Below are positions 26,087-32,758 of a stretch of 64,000 nt of DNA, one piece after another. The notes under the pieces are model-generated. The model searched no databases. It saw nothing but the letters and a program-made list of their open reading frames with translations, and was not told where the DNA came from. The stretch is from an uncultured Prevotellaceae bacterium (GTDB lineage: Bacteria; Bacteroidota; Bacteroidia; Bacteroidales; Bacteroidaceae), in NCBI GenBank assembly GCA_902779455.1, contig CACZBS010000001.1:62001-126000 (forward strand), read 5' to 3'. Position 1 is the first letter of the stretch; the number at the start of each line of letters is the position of its first letter. The translations under genes were made by a program, and so were the position numbers.

Positions 26087-26240
26087 ATACAGACCCCACC
26101 CCCAACCCCTCCCCTTGAGGGGAGGGGAGTGGCTGCGCCGTCATTCCCTGCGAGCAGTGCGCCAGCCCCCCTCCTTCGGAGGGGTCGGGGGAGGCTACTC
26201 CCCTCCCCTCAAGGGGAGGGGTTGGGGGTGGGGTCTGTAT
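26087..26240. repeat. Composite palindromic element with perfect 44-base inverted arms
   Basis: Bases 26087-26130 are the exact reverse complement of 26197-26240. Each arm contains a nested palindrome (CCCCTCCCCTTGAGGGGAGG and on), and the 66-base centre holds a third hairpin, CCCCTCC-TTC-GGAGGGG at 26168-26184. The element lies in the gene-free stretch 25985-26380 between pgk and the BtuB-like gene. No protein is encoded. The centre hairpin is the same class as one inside the BtuB-like gene at 27796-27812. Confidence 0.85.
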
Positions 26241-26278
26241 CTTTATCATACCAAGTTGTTCTTTAGAGTTTAGCAAAG

Positions 26279-26369
26279 AACTTACGACACGTCGTGACGG
26301 CATGCCGTCACGTCGTGGTTTCATGCCGTCACACCGTGCCGTCATGGCGTCACGTCGTGACGAGAGTTT
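26279..26369 (-). repeat. Dispersed CACGTCGTGACGGCATG element, copy 1
   Basis: A block of tandem palindromic units (CGTCGTGACGGCATGCCG and variants) bounded by AACTTACG on the left and GAGAGTTT on the right. A second copy with the same bounding words, in the opposite orientation and with fewer units, lies at 58844-58913. No coding potential is apparent. Confidence 0.75.
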
Positions 26370-26380
26370 CAGGGAACCGT

Positions 26381-28519
26381 TCAGAACGGAATCCGCAGCT
26401 TGCCGCCTATGACGAACCAGGCGCCGGGCTGCGGCACGTTGCCGTAGTCGACGTAGGAGCGGTTGTCGAGCACGTTGTTCACCTCGGCATAGAGCTCATA
26501 GCGGGGCTGGGTCCATTGCAGGCGCGCGTCCATGAGGGCGAAGGGCCGATAGTCGAGGACGTCGCCGCCGAACGTGGTGTACTGGCCCGTGCGGTCCTGC
26601 CAGCGGAGGTTCAGTCCCAGCGACAGGGCCCGCCAGAGCGATGTGTTGAGCCGTGCCACGAACTTATGGCGCAGATACTCGAGGGCATACTGCGAGACGA
26701 GTCCCTCCTCGAGGTCCTTGTCCTGCGTGATGTAGCTGTAGGACAGGTCGAGCGTCGTGTGGCTGGTGGGGAGGGCGAGGAGCTGCTTCAGGTCGAGCCC
26801 CATAGCGGCCTCCACGCCCGTGGCGTTGATGCGCGTGTGGTTGACGCTCTGCCACTTGGCCTCGTCGCCCAGGCGGGTGTCCATGATCCAGTCGATCATG
26901 TTGGTGCCGTGGTGATGCCATAGCGTCAGCTTCGCCTGCAGGGTGGGGGAGACGTAGCGTGCGCCGGCCTCGAGGGCGTGCATCTCCTCAGGCTTCAGGT
27001 GAGGGTCGGCAGCGTAGCCCTGCAGCTTATAGTACATCTCGGTGAACGAGGGTAGGCGCATCGACGAGTTATATCCGGCGAAGAGTTTCCAGCTGTCGCC
27101 GAGGCGATAGCTCAGGTCGATGCCGGGATAGACGTGCCATCCGGCGGCGCTCTGCGAGCTCTTCATGGCGACGAAGCCTGCCGAGACGGTCAGCCGGCGG
27201 AGCAGAAGGTTGTGCTCCAGGTGGGCCGACGTGTTGGTGCGGTTGAGCCCCAGGGTGTAGTCGCGGTCGGTGCCGCTGATGTGCTGTGGCGCGAAGAGCG
27301 GTTCGCCGAGGTTGCCGCTGACGAGGTCCTCGTTGCGTATCTCGGCGCCAAAGGCGGTGCGGCCCGCAGCCCAGTCGAAGTAGCTGTTGAGGTTGACGCC
27401 GTAGACGTTACACCTATTATAATTAAACTTCATCACGTCGGGCTTGTCGCGGTAGCCCTCATAGCGGTCGCGGCTCTGGTTCCAGTAGATGGCGGGGCGG
27501 AAGTGGATGGCTCCACGCTTCGTCTCGGCCTGCAGGGCCGTGTAGAACTTCGTCGTGTGCTCATACTGTTCGTCGGCCTGCCAGCGGGGCGTGGCATAGA
27601 ACGTGCTGGAGCCCCAGCCCTTGTCGGCCAGTCCGGCATGCCATGAGATGCGGACGTTGTCGTCGTCGTAGCTGCCCTGATAGAAGGCCTTCGAGCCCGA
27701 GTAGTCGGTGTTCAGGTGGTCCGCCTTCGAGCGGCTGAAGCCGTCGCTGCGCTGATAGGAGGCGCTGAGTCCGCCACCAAAGAAGCCTCTCTCAACCCCT
27801 CCGAAGGAGGGGAGCATGGTGGAAAAGCCAACCTTCGCATATCCGAACGACCCTGCCTCACTAAATAGCTCCCCTCCCTTTGGGAGAGGGTGGGGGTAGG
27901 CTTTCTCCCCCTCGGGATGGGGCAGGGCCCCTGTGTTCGTCACAATGTTGATGGCGCCCACGAGCGACGACGTGCCATAGGCGCGTCCGGCCGGCCCCTC
28001 GAGCACCTCGATGCGGACGATGTCGCTGAGCTGGCAGGGCAGGTCCATCACGTTGTGGCCCGTCTGTGCATCACAGATGTTGATACCGTTGAGCAGAAGG
28101 GTGATTTGCTCCTGTGTGCCGCCCCGGATGGAGATGTCGGTCTGGGAGCCAAGCGCTCCCCGCTGGCGCACGTCGACGCCCACGGCATACTTCAGCAAAT
28201 CGTTGACACTTTGTACTGGCGCCGCCTGAATGTCCTCGCGGCTCAGTACAGTTACCATTCTCGCAGCCTGACTCTGCGTCAGGGGGGCGCGGGAGCCGGT
28301 GACGCCCACGTCGCCCAGCCATACCTCCTTGACAGCCTGGGCCGAGTCGGCACGCCACGTCTCGTCGCTGATGGAGGCCGCCTTCGTCGCCGAAAGCGTA
28401 GCCACGCTCAGGACCGAGATGACCACCTCGCGTCCCAGACAAGCAAAGAGCGACCATCCCTTCCGCTTAAACTGTCGGAAGACGATGACCTCGCGCTTGT
28501 TGAAAATTGGTTTGTACAT
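26381..28519 (-). CDS. TonB-dependent receptor, BtuB-like
   Basis: An outer-membrane receptor of about 712 residues. The N-terminus (RKGWSLFACLGREV followed by a hydrophobic ISVLSVATLSA) is the unusual leader of Bacteroidetes BtuB-type receptors. The plug reads VNDLLKYAVGVDVRQRG, SIRGGTQEQITLLLNG and EVLEGPAGRAYGTSSLVGAI, as in BtuB, so cobalamin or a related corrinoid is the best substrate guess. The barrel ends in LRIPF. Between about residues 205 and 250 it carries extra sequence (HPEGEKAYPHPLPKGGEL and MLPSFGGVERG) produced by palindromic elements at 27796-27812 and 27869-27896, still in frame. I chose ATG 28519; the upstream frame crosses the promoter. No cobalamin riboswitch fits in the short leader. 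Confidence 0.85.
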   Translation of the reverse strand: MYKPIFNKREVIVFRQFKRKGWSLFACLGREVVISVLSVATLSATKAASISDETWRADSAQAVKEVWLGDVGVTGSRAPLTQSQAARMVTVLSREDIQAAPVQSVNDLLKYAVGVDVRQRGALGSQTDISIRGGTQEQITLLLNGINICDAQTGHNVMDLPCQLSDIVRIEVLEGPAGRAYGTSSLVGAINIVTNTGALPHPEGEKAYPHPLPKGGELFSEAGSFGYAKVGFSTMLPSFGGVERGFFGGGLSASYQRSDGFSRSKADHLNTDYSGSKAFYQGSYDDDNVRISWHAGLADKGWGSSTFYATPRWQADEQYEHTTKFYTALQAETKRGAIHFRPAIYWNQSRDRYEGYRDKPDVMKFNYNRCNVYGVNLNSYFDWAAGRTAFGAEIRNEDLVSGNLGEPLFAPQHISGTDRDYTLGLNRTNTSAHLEHNLLLRRLTVSAGFVAMKSSQSAAGWHVYPGIDLSYRLGDSWKLFAGYNSSMRLPSFTEMYYKLQGYAADPHLKPEEMHALEAGARYVSPTLQAKLTLWHHHGTNMIDWIMDTRLGDEAKWQSVNHTRINATGVEAAMGLDLKQLLALPTSHTTLDLSYSYITQDKDLEEGLVSQYALEYLRHKFVARLNTSLWRALSLGLNLRWQDRTGQYTTFGGDVLDYRPFALMDARLQWTQPRYELYAEVNNVLDNRSYVDYGNVPQPGAWFVIGGKLRIPF
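27796..27812. repeat. Palindromic element inside the BtuB-like gene (first)
   Basis: CCCCTCC-GAA-GGAGGGG forms a 7-base-pair hairpin and encodes LPSFGG in the receptor frame. The same stem with the complementary loop occurs in the intergenic element at 26168-26184. Confidence 0.75.
27869..27896. repeat. Palindromic element inside the BtuB-like gene (second)
   Basis: CTCCCCTCCC-TTT-GGGAGAGGG and the G-rich bases that follow make an imperfect hairpin. In the receptor frame it encodes PHPLPKGGEL. A further C/G-rich stretch at 27905-27922 encodes LPHPEGEK. Confidence 0.7.
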
Positions 28520-28555
28520 AATGTTAATAAAGATGTGTTTTACAAAAAAACGGTG

Positions 28556-28563
28556 CAAAGGTA
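28556..28563 (-). promoter_or_regulatory. -7 box for the BtuB-like gene
   Basis: The minus strand reads TACCTTTG, 36 bases before ATG 28519. The leader is too short for a B12 riboswitch. Confidence 0.65.
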
Positions 28564-28606
28564 CAAAAAAGTTTCCAAATCCTTGTGCTGTGTCATGTTT
28601 TTTTAG

Positions 28607-28614
28607 TATCTTTG
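28607..28614 (+). promoter_or_regulatory. -7 box for rubrerythrin
   Basis: TATCTTTG lies 46 bases before the ATG at 28661, divergent from the BtuB-like promoter. Confidence 0.7.
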
Positions 28615-28660
28615 CCCTCACATTGATTGTCTAATCCTAATAAATGAGTACAAAAACGTT

Positions 28661-29212
28661 ATGAAGAAAAAGTTTATCTGCGCCGTTTGTGGATATATCT
28701 ACGAAGGCGATGCTGCTCCCGAGAAGTGCCCCATCTGCAAGGCTCCCGCCTCGAAGTTCTCAGAACTGAAGGAAGAAATGAAGTATGCCACCGAGCATAA
28801 GATTGGCGACGGTAAGCCCGAGGGTGTCTCTGAGGAGATGATTGAGGATCTGCGCTGCCACTTTAACGGTGAGTGTGGCGAGGTCGGTATGTATCTGGCT
28901 ATGGCCCGTCAGGCCGACCGCGAGGGCTATCCCGAGATTGCTGAGGCCTTCAAGCGCTATGCCTTCGAGGAGGCCGACCATGCCAGCCGCTTCGCCGAAC
29001 TGTTGGGCGAGTGCGTCTGGGACACGAAGACCAACCTGGAGAAGCGTGCTGCCGCTGAGGCTGGTGCCTGCGAGGACAAGTTCCGCATCGCTAAGAACGC
29101 CAAGGCTGCCGGTTTCGACGCCATCCACGACACCGTTCATGAGATGGCTAAGGACGAGGCTCGCCACGGTGCAGGCTTCGCTGGCCTGCTGAAGCGCTAC
29201 TTTGGGGAATGA
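28661..29212 (+). CDS. Reverse rubrerythrin (rubredoxin domain first)
   Basis: A peroxide-scavenging non-haem iron protein. The rubredoxin-like domain is at the N-terminus (Cys7, Cys10, Cys23, Cys26 in [10 protein letters not shown] and CPICKAP), followed by a four-helix diiron domain ([19 protein letters not shown], then [15 protein letters not shown] and DEARHGAGF). This is the reverse order to classical rubrerythrin. The family reduces hydrogen peroxide to water with electrons from NADH through a reductase, protecting anaerobes during oxygen exposure. It has its own promoter and is followed by a heptad satellite that can pair with its inverted copy downstream. Confidence 0.92.
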   Translation: MKKKFICAVCGYIYEGDAAPEKCPICKAPASKFSELKEEMKYATEHKIGDGKPEGVSEEMIEDLRCHFNGECGEVGMYLAMARQADREGYPEIAEAFKRYAFEEADHASRFAELLGECVWDTKTNLEKRAAAEAGACEDKFRIAKNAKAAGFDAIHDTVHEMAKDEARHGAGFAGLLKRYFGE

Positions 29213-29213
29213 G

Positions 29214-29308
29214 CAATGTACAATGAACAATGTACAATGAACAATGTACAATGAACAATGTACAATGAACAATGTACAATGTACAATGTATAATGAACAA
29301 TGTACAAT
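29214..29308. repeat. Heptad satellite (ACAATGA/ACAATGT) after rubrerythrin
   Basis: About 13 units of 7 bases, alternating GAACAAT and GTACAAT, start right after the rubrerythrin stop. The reverse complement of the same satellite occurs at 29383-29430, so a long imperfect hairpin can form across the intergenic region. Confidence 0.85.
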
Positions 29309-29320
29309 AAATTAGAGGAA

Positions 29321-29354
29321 AATCCGTTTTATCATTGTTATGGTAAAACGGATT
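29321..29354 (+). terminator. 11-base hairpin containing the next gene's start codon in its loop
   Basis: AATCCGTTTTA (29321-29331) pairs exactly with TAAAACGGATT (29344-29354). The 12-base loop contains the ATG at 29340. It may terminate rubrerythrin transcription, or control access to the lipoprotein start codon. There is no long U tract. Confidence 0.5.
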
Positions 29355-30746
29355 CTTCATTATAAAGGCCTCCATTGTGCAGCATTGTACATTCTTCATT
29401 GTACATTGTTCATTGTTCATTGTACATTGTTTACGGCCTGCTCGGACAACGACTCGTTCACCACGAGCCCTACGGCCACGCTCTCGTTCTCAACCGACTC
29501 GGTGCTGATGGACACCATCTTCTCCACCGTCGGGTCGCGAACCTACGACTTCTGGGTCTACAACCGCTCGCGCGACGGACTGCGGCTGAGCAGCGTCCGC
29601 CTGCGACAGGGCAACCAGACGGGATTCCGCGTCAACGTCGACGGCTCCTATCTCGACAACACGCTGGGCTCCGTCGTCACTGACCTCGAGGTGCGCAAGG
29701 GCGACAGCATCCGCGTCTTCGTGGAGCTGACGGCCCCGGAGAACAATCAGCCCGAGCCGCAGATGATCGAGGACGACCTCCTGTTCACCCTCGAGAGCGG
29801 CGTGCAGCAGCGTGTCGCGTTGCGTGGCTGGTCGTGGGACGCGCTGTTGCTGCGCGACGTCGTCGTCAGCCATGACTCGCTCATAGAGAGCAGCAAGCCC
29901 ATCGTCGTCTATGGCGGACTGCGCGTCGACTCGGCTGCCACGCTGACCTTGCGCAATACGACGCTCTATTTCCACGACCAGGCCGGCATCGACGTCTATG
30001 GCACGTTGCTCGCTGACGGCGCGACGCTGCGTGGCGACCGCCTGGACCACATGTTCGACTATCTGCCCTACGACCGCGTGAGCGGCCAGTGGCGGGGCGT
30101 CACCCTGCATGCGTCGTCCTACGGCAACCAGATCGTCAACACTGAGATACGCAACGCCTGCGACGGCCTGGTGTGCGACTCGGCCGCTTTCCTCGGACCC
30201 GACGTGCAGCGGCTCTACATGGAGCGCAGCATCATCCACAACTGCAAGGGGGCGGGCCTGCTCACCTACAACAGCTACGTGGGACTCTCGCGCTGCCAGT
30301 TCACCAACACGCTGGGCGACTGCGTGGCCATCATCGGCGGAGCGGCCGTCATCGACCGCTGCACGCTGGCCCAGTTCTATCCCCTGTCGGCTGACCGCGG
30401 TGCCGCCTTGCGCTTCGCCAACTTTGCGGGCGACTATGCCTATCCGCTCGAGACGATGCAAATGACGGGCTGCATCGTCACGGGCTACGCCGACGATGTC
30501 GTCATGGGCGAGACGCGCGACGACGACTCCACCACCTTATTTAATTATCACTTCGAGAATTCCCTGCTCCGTACGCCAAAGGTCGAGGACGACTCGGTCA
30601 ACTTTGTCAATATTCATTGGGAGACAAAGGACGACTCCATACAGGGCAAGCAGCACTTCCGTCAGATTGACGAGGAGAACCTCATCTACGACTTCCGCCT
30701 CGACTCGCTCTCGACGGCTCACGGACTGGGCTGCTACGACGACTAA
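29340..30746 (+). CDS. Beta-helix surface or periplasmic lipoprotein with repeat-derived signal peptide
   Basis: A 468-residue lipoprotein. From about residue 150 onward it contains repeated short strands with pectate-lyase-like turns (LRVDSAATLTLRNTTLYFHDQAGIDV in pieces, then NTEIRNACDG, RSIIHNCKGAG, CQFTNTLGDC), consistent with a right-handed parallel beta-helix. No catalytic residues are recognised. The signal peptide is striking: LYILHCTLFIVHCTLF is the translation of the intergenic heptad satellite at 29383-29430, followed by TACSDNDSF with the lipobox cysteine. The mature N-terminus (DSFTTSP) looks like that of related Bacteroidales lipoproteins. It has no obvious promoter of its own. 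Confidence 0.8.
   Translation: MVKRILHYKGLHCAALYILHCTLFIVHCTLFTACSDNDSFTTSPTATLSFSTDSVLMDTIFSTVGSRTYDFWVYNRSRDGLRLSSVRLRQGNQTGFRVNVDGSYLDNTLGSVVTDLEVRKGDSIRVFVELTAPENNQPEPQMIEDDLLFTLESGVQQRVALRGWSWDALLLRDVVVSHDSLIESSKPIVVYGGLRVDSAATLTLRNTTLYFHDQAGIDVYGTLLADGATLRGDRLDHMFDYLPYDRVSGQWRGVTLHASSYGNQIVNTEIRNACDGLVCDSAAFLGPDVQRLYMERSIIHNCKGAGLLTYNSYVGLSRCQFTNTLGDCVAIIGGAAVIDRCTLAQFYPLSADRGAALRFANFAGDYAYPLETMQMTGCIVTGYADDVVMGETRDDDSTTLFNYHFENSLLRTPKVEDDSVNFVNIHWETKDDSIQGKQHFRQIDEENLIYDFRLDSLSTAHGLGCYDD
29383..29430. repeat. Inverted copy of the heptad satellite, within coding sequence
   Basis: Units of CATTGTA and CATTGTT, the reverse complement of the 29214-29308 satellite, fall inside the start of the beta-helix lipoprotein gene and encode its hydrophobic signal segment. 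Confidence 0.85.
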
Positions 30747-30766
30747 GATCGGGATGATGTTTTAAA

Positions 30767-30843
30767 CACGAATTATACGAATTAAACGAATTAGAAGCGT
30801 GTAGGTTGCGCGCAGCTAATTCGTTTAATTCGTATAATTCGTG
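30767..30843. terminator. Bidirectional terminator with perfect 27-base arms
   Basis: Bases 30767-30793 are the exact reverse complement of 30817-30843, with a 23-base loop. Each arm is built from CGAATT-containing 9-base units (ACGAATTAT, ACGAATTAA). It separates the convergent beta-helix and S41 peptidase genes. Confidence 0.8.
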
Positions 30844-30875
30844 GTTAAGAAATAATGATAACCAAGTTGTTTTAA

Positions 30876-31913
30876 CTAATTGTTGGCAATCAGCTGGCGG
30901 GCGAACTCGATGAGCGTGTCGCGACCGCGGCGGAAGTCGTCGTCAGTCAGGTCGACGCGATAGTCGGGGGCTATGCCGAACTCCGTCGGCTGGCGCTCCG
31001 TGTCGTACATCGGCACAGCAGAGAAGCGCACCGTCCACCCGCAGGGCAGCGACGAACTGAAGGGCATGCCTGAGCCGCCGCCCGTCTGGTCGCCCACAAT
31101 CTTGACGTTGGGCAGCGACTTCATGTAGAGCGTGAACTCGTTGGCGGCTGAGAAGACTTGGCGGTTGGTCAGCACGACGACGGGCTTCTGCCAGCGGATG
31201 TTGGCCGAGGGCTCTAGATAGCGGGGCTCCATGGGCGAGAAGTCGCTGTGGCCGGTTCCCCTTTTATGCTGCCTGTAGCCGACGAGCGTCTTCTCGTTGC
31301 AGAAGCGGGCGGCCATCTTCTCGGCATTGGTCAGGTCGCCGCCGCCGTTGCCACGGATGTCGATGATGAGTCCGCGACAGAGGATCATGTGGAGCAGTGC
31401 TTCGTCGAGATTGCCCTCGCCGACGCCCTGCGTGAACGACTCGTAGCGCACGTAGCCGATGTTGTCGTCGAGGATGCAGTAGTCGATGCCCGCGGCAATC
31501 TTATAATCGGTGCCCATGTAGCGGCGCAGGAGCGTGTCGCTCACGTTGGACGGATAGTCCTCCGACCAGGCCCAGTAGCGTCCGAAGTCGTGGGGCGCCG
31601 AGAGGTTGACGTGGCCGTCGCGCAGTTCGGCCAGCATGTTGCACAGCACCTCGAAGAGCTGTTTCTGCGACATGCCGTCGTTGACCTGCGCAGCGTAGCG
31701 TGCGTGGACCTCCTGCCAGTCGAGCCCATAGACGTGCTGCTTGTAGTCGAAGAAGCAGTAGTGCTCGTCGATGATGCGCCAGAGGGCCTCGAGGTTGCCC
31801 TGTGGCGTGTCGTCGAATTCCTCTTCGTTGACGCAGGCCGACGTGGCGAAGCACATCATCAGGCAGATCAGCCCGACGAGACGATGGAATGGTCTTATGG
31901 CGGGATGTTTCAT
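30876..31913 (-). CDS. S41-family peptidase lipoprotein
   Basis: A tail-specific-protease-like serine peptidase of 345 residues. The signal peptide ends in ATSAC with the lipidated cysteine at residue 27. The S41 core begins around residue 145 (IGYVRYESF), with GLIIDIRGNGGGD and the catalytic serine region VLTNRQVFSAANEF. The downstream GDQTGGGSG replaces the lysine-bearing loop of CtpA, as often seen in Bacteroidetes members. No PDZ domain is obvious. Its start overlaps the end of the barrel-protein gene by four bases, so translation is probably coupled. Substrates are unknown. Confidence 0.85.
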   Translation of the reverse strand: MKHPAIRPFHRLVGLICLMMCFATSACVNEEEFDDTPQGNLEALWRIIDEHYCFFDYKQHVYGLDWQEVHARYAAQVNDGMSQKQLFEVLCNMLAELRDGHVNLSAPHDFGRYWAWSEDYPSNVSDTLLRRYMGTDYKIAAGIDYCILDDNIGYVRYESFTQGVGEGNLDEALLHMILCRGLIIDIRGNGGGDLTNAEKMAARFCNEKTLVGYRQHKRGTGHSDFSPMEPRYLEPSANIRWQKPVVVLTNRQVFSAANEFTLYMKSLPNVKIVGDQTGGGSGMPFSSSLPCGWTVRFSAVPMYDTERQPTEFGIAPDYRVDLTDDDFRRGRDTLIEFARQLIANN

Positions 31914-32758
31914 TTCTTTGACTTGAGAGGTTTGGTGTGGGTGAGGCTGCGCACGTAGCCCACCATGAAGCGATGGTGAATCACGTGCGACTTCAGGTTG
32001 TTGACCCTCAGCTGCTGATAGTCGCCCAGGTAGCCGATGCGCAGGCTGGCGTTTCGCCAGAGCCGATAGTCGACGGTGAGCTGCTGACGGAAGTTGGGGG
32101 CGGAGACGAAGGTGGTCGGCACGACGTTGTGGTCGTAGTTGCCAAGCGAGAAGATCTCGTAGTAGGACTGCCCGTAGTTGGGACTGAAGGCCACTCCGAC
32201 GAGCGGCAGGGCAAGCTCGTAGCGCATCTCCAGGCTGTGCTTGAAGAGGTCAACGTGGGCACGGGCTGCTGCCACGGGCATGAGGTTGAGCGCGAGGCGA
32301 GCCTGGGCGGGGTTGTTGGAATTGCTGGTGTTGTAGATGAAGCCGATGTTGCCCGCCAGCATGGCACCTGCCTCCAGATAGATGGCGTTGTGATAGTTGT
32401 GCCAGGTGCAGGCCTGCCAGTTGCGGATGCGTCCGACGTAGAGGGAGTAGTCGCCCTGTAGCTCGTCGCGCGAGCCGGAGCGGTCGTCGGCCGTCGAGAG
32501 CGTCAGCTGGTGGCGGATGTGGGTGTGCCAGTTGTCAGCCGTCACGTAGGAGCCGTAGCGCTCAGTGGCTGACAGGAAGGTGAAGCCGGTGCCGCGGAAC
32601 TTCTCTTGCGACAGATAGGTGTCGAGCAGCTGTGTCGGACCGAAGCCCAGCTGATACGACTGGCGCGTGTGGGTGGCGGGCAGCACGGGGTTGGCCTGTG
32701 CTGTCCATGCCATCACGAGCATGACAAACGTCAGCAGACAACATTTAGAATTCTTCAT
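31910..32758 (-). CDS. DUF3316-like outer-membrane barrel protein
   Basis: A 282-residue exported protein with signal peptide CCLLTFVMLVMAWTAQA. The rest alternates polar and aromatic residues in strand-like segments (YQLGFGPTQLLDTYLS, RYELALPLVGVAFSPNYG, RIGYLGDYQQLRVNNL) and ends near HHRFMVGYVRSL, consistent with a small outer-membrane beta-barrel. The pattern resembles DUF3316 proteins of Bacteroidales. It overlaps the end of parC by 14 bases and the start of the S41 peptidase by four, so all three form one unit. Function unknown. Confidence 0.7.
   Translation of the reverse strand: MKNSKCCLLTFVMLVMAWTAQANPVLPATHTRQSYQLGFGPTQLLDTYLSQEKFRGTGFTFLSATERYGSYVTADNWHTHIRHQLTLSTADDRSGSRDELQGDYSLYVGRIRNWQACTWHNYHNAIYLEAGAMLAGNIGFIYNTSNSNNPAQARLALNLMPVAAARAHVDLFKHSLEMRYELALPLVGVAFSPNYGQSYYEIFSLGNYDHNVVPTTFVSAPNFRQQLTVDYRLWRNASLRIGYLGDYQQLRVNNLKSHVIHHRFMVGYVRSLTHTKPLKSKK

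Noticed and set aside
26034-26345. Possible small gene between pgk and the BtuB-like gene
   Set aside because: The frame is made up of palindromic repeats read through; there is no start signal and no protein-like composition.
28520-28621. Cobalamin riboswitch before the BtuB-like gene
   Set aside because: The promoter box is only 36 bases from the start codon, leaving no room, and no B12-box sequence is visible.
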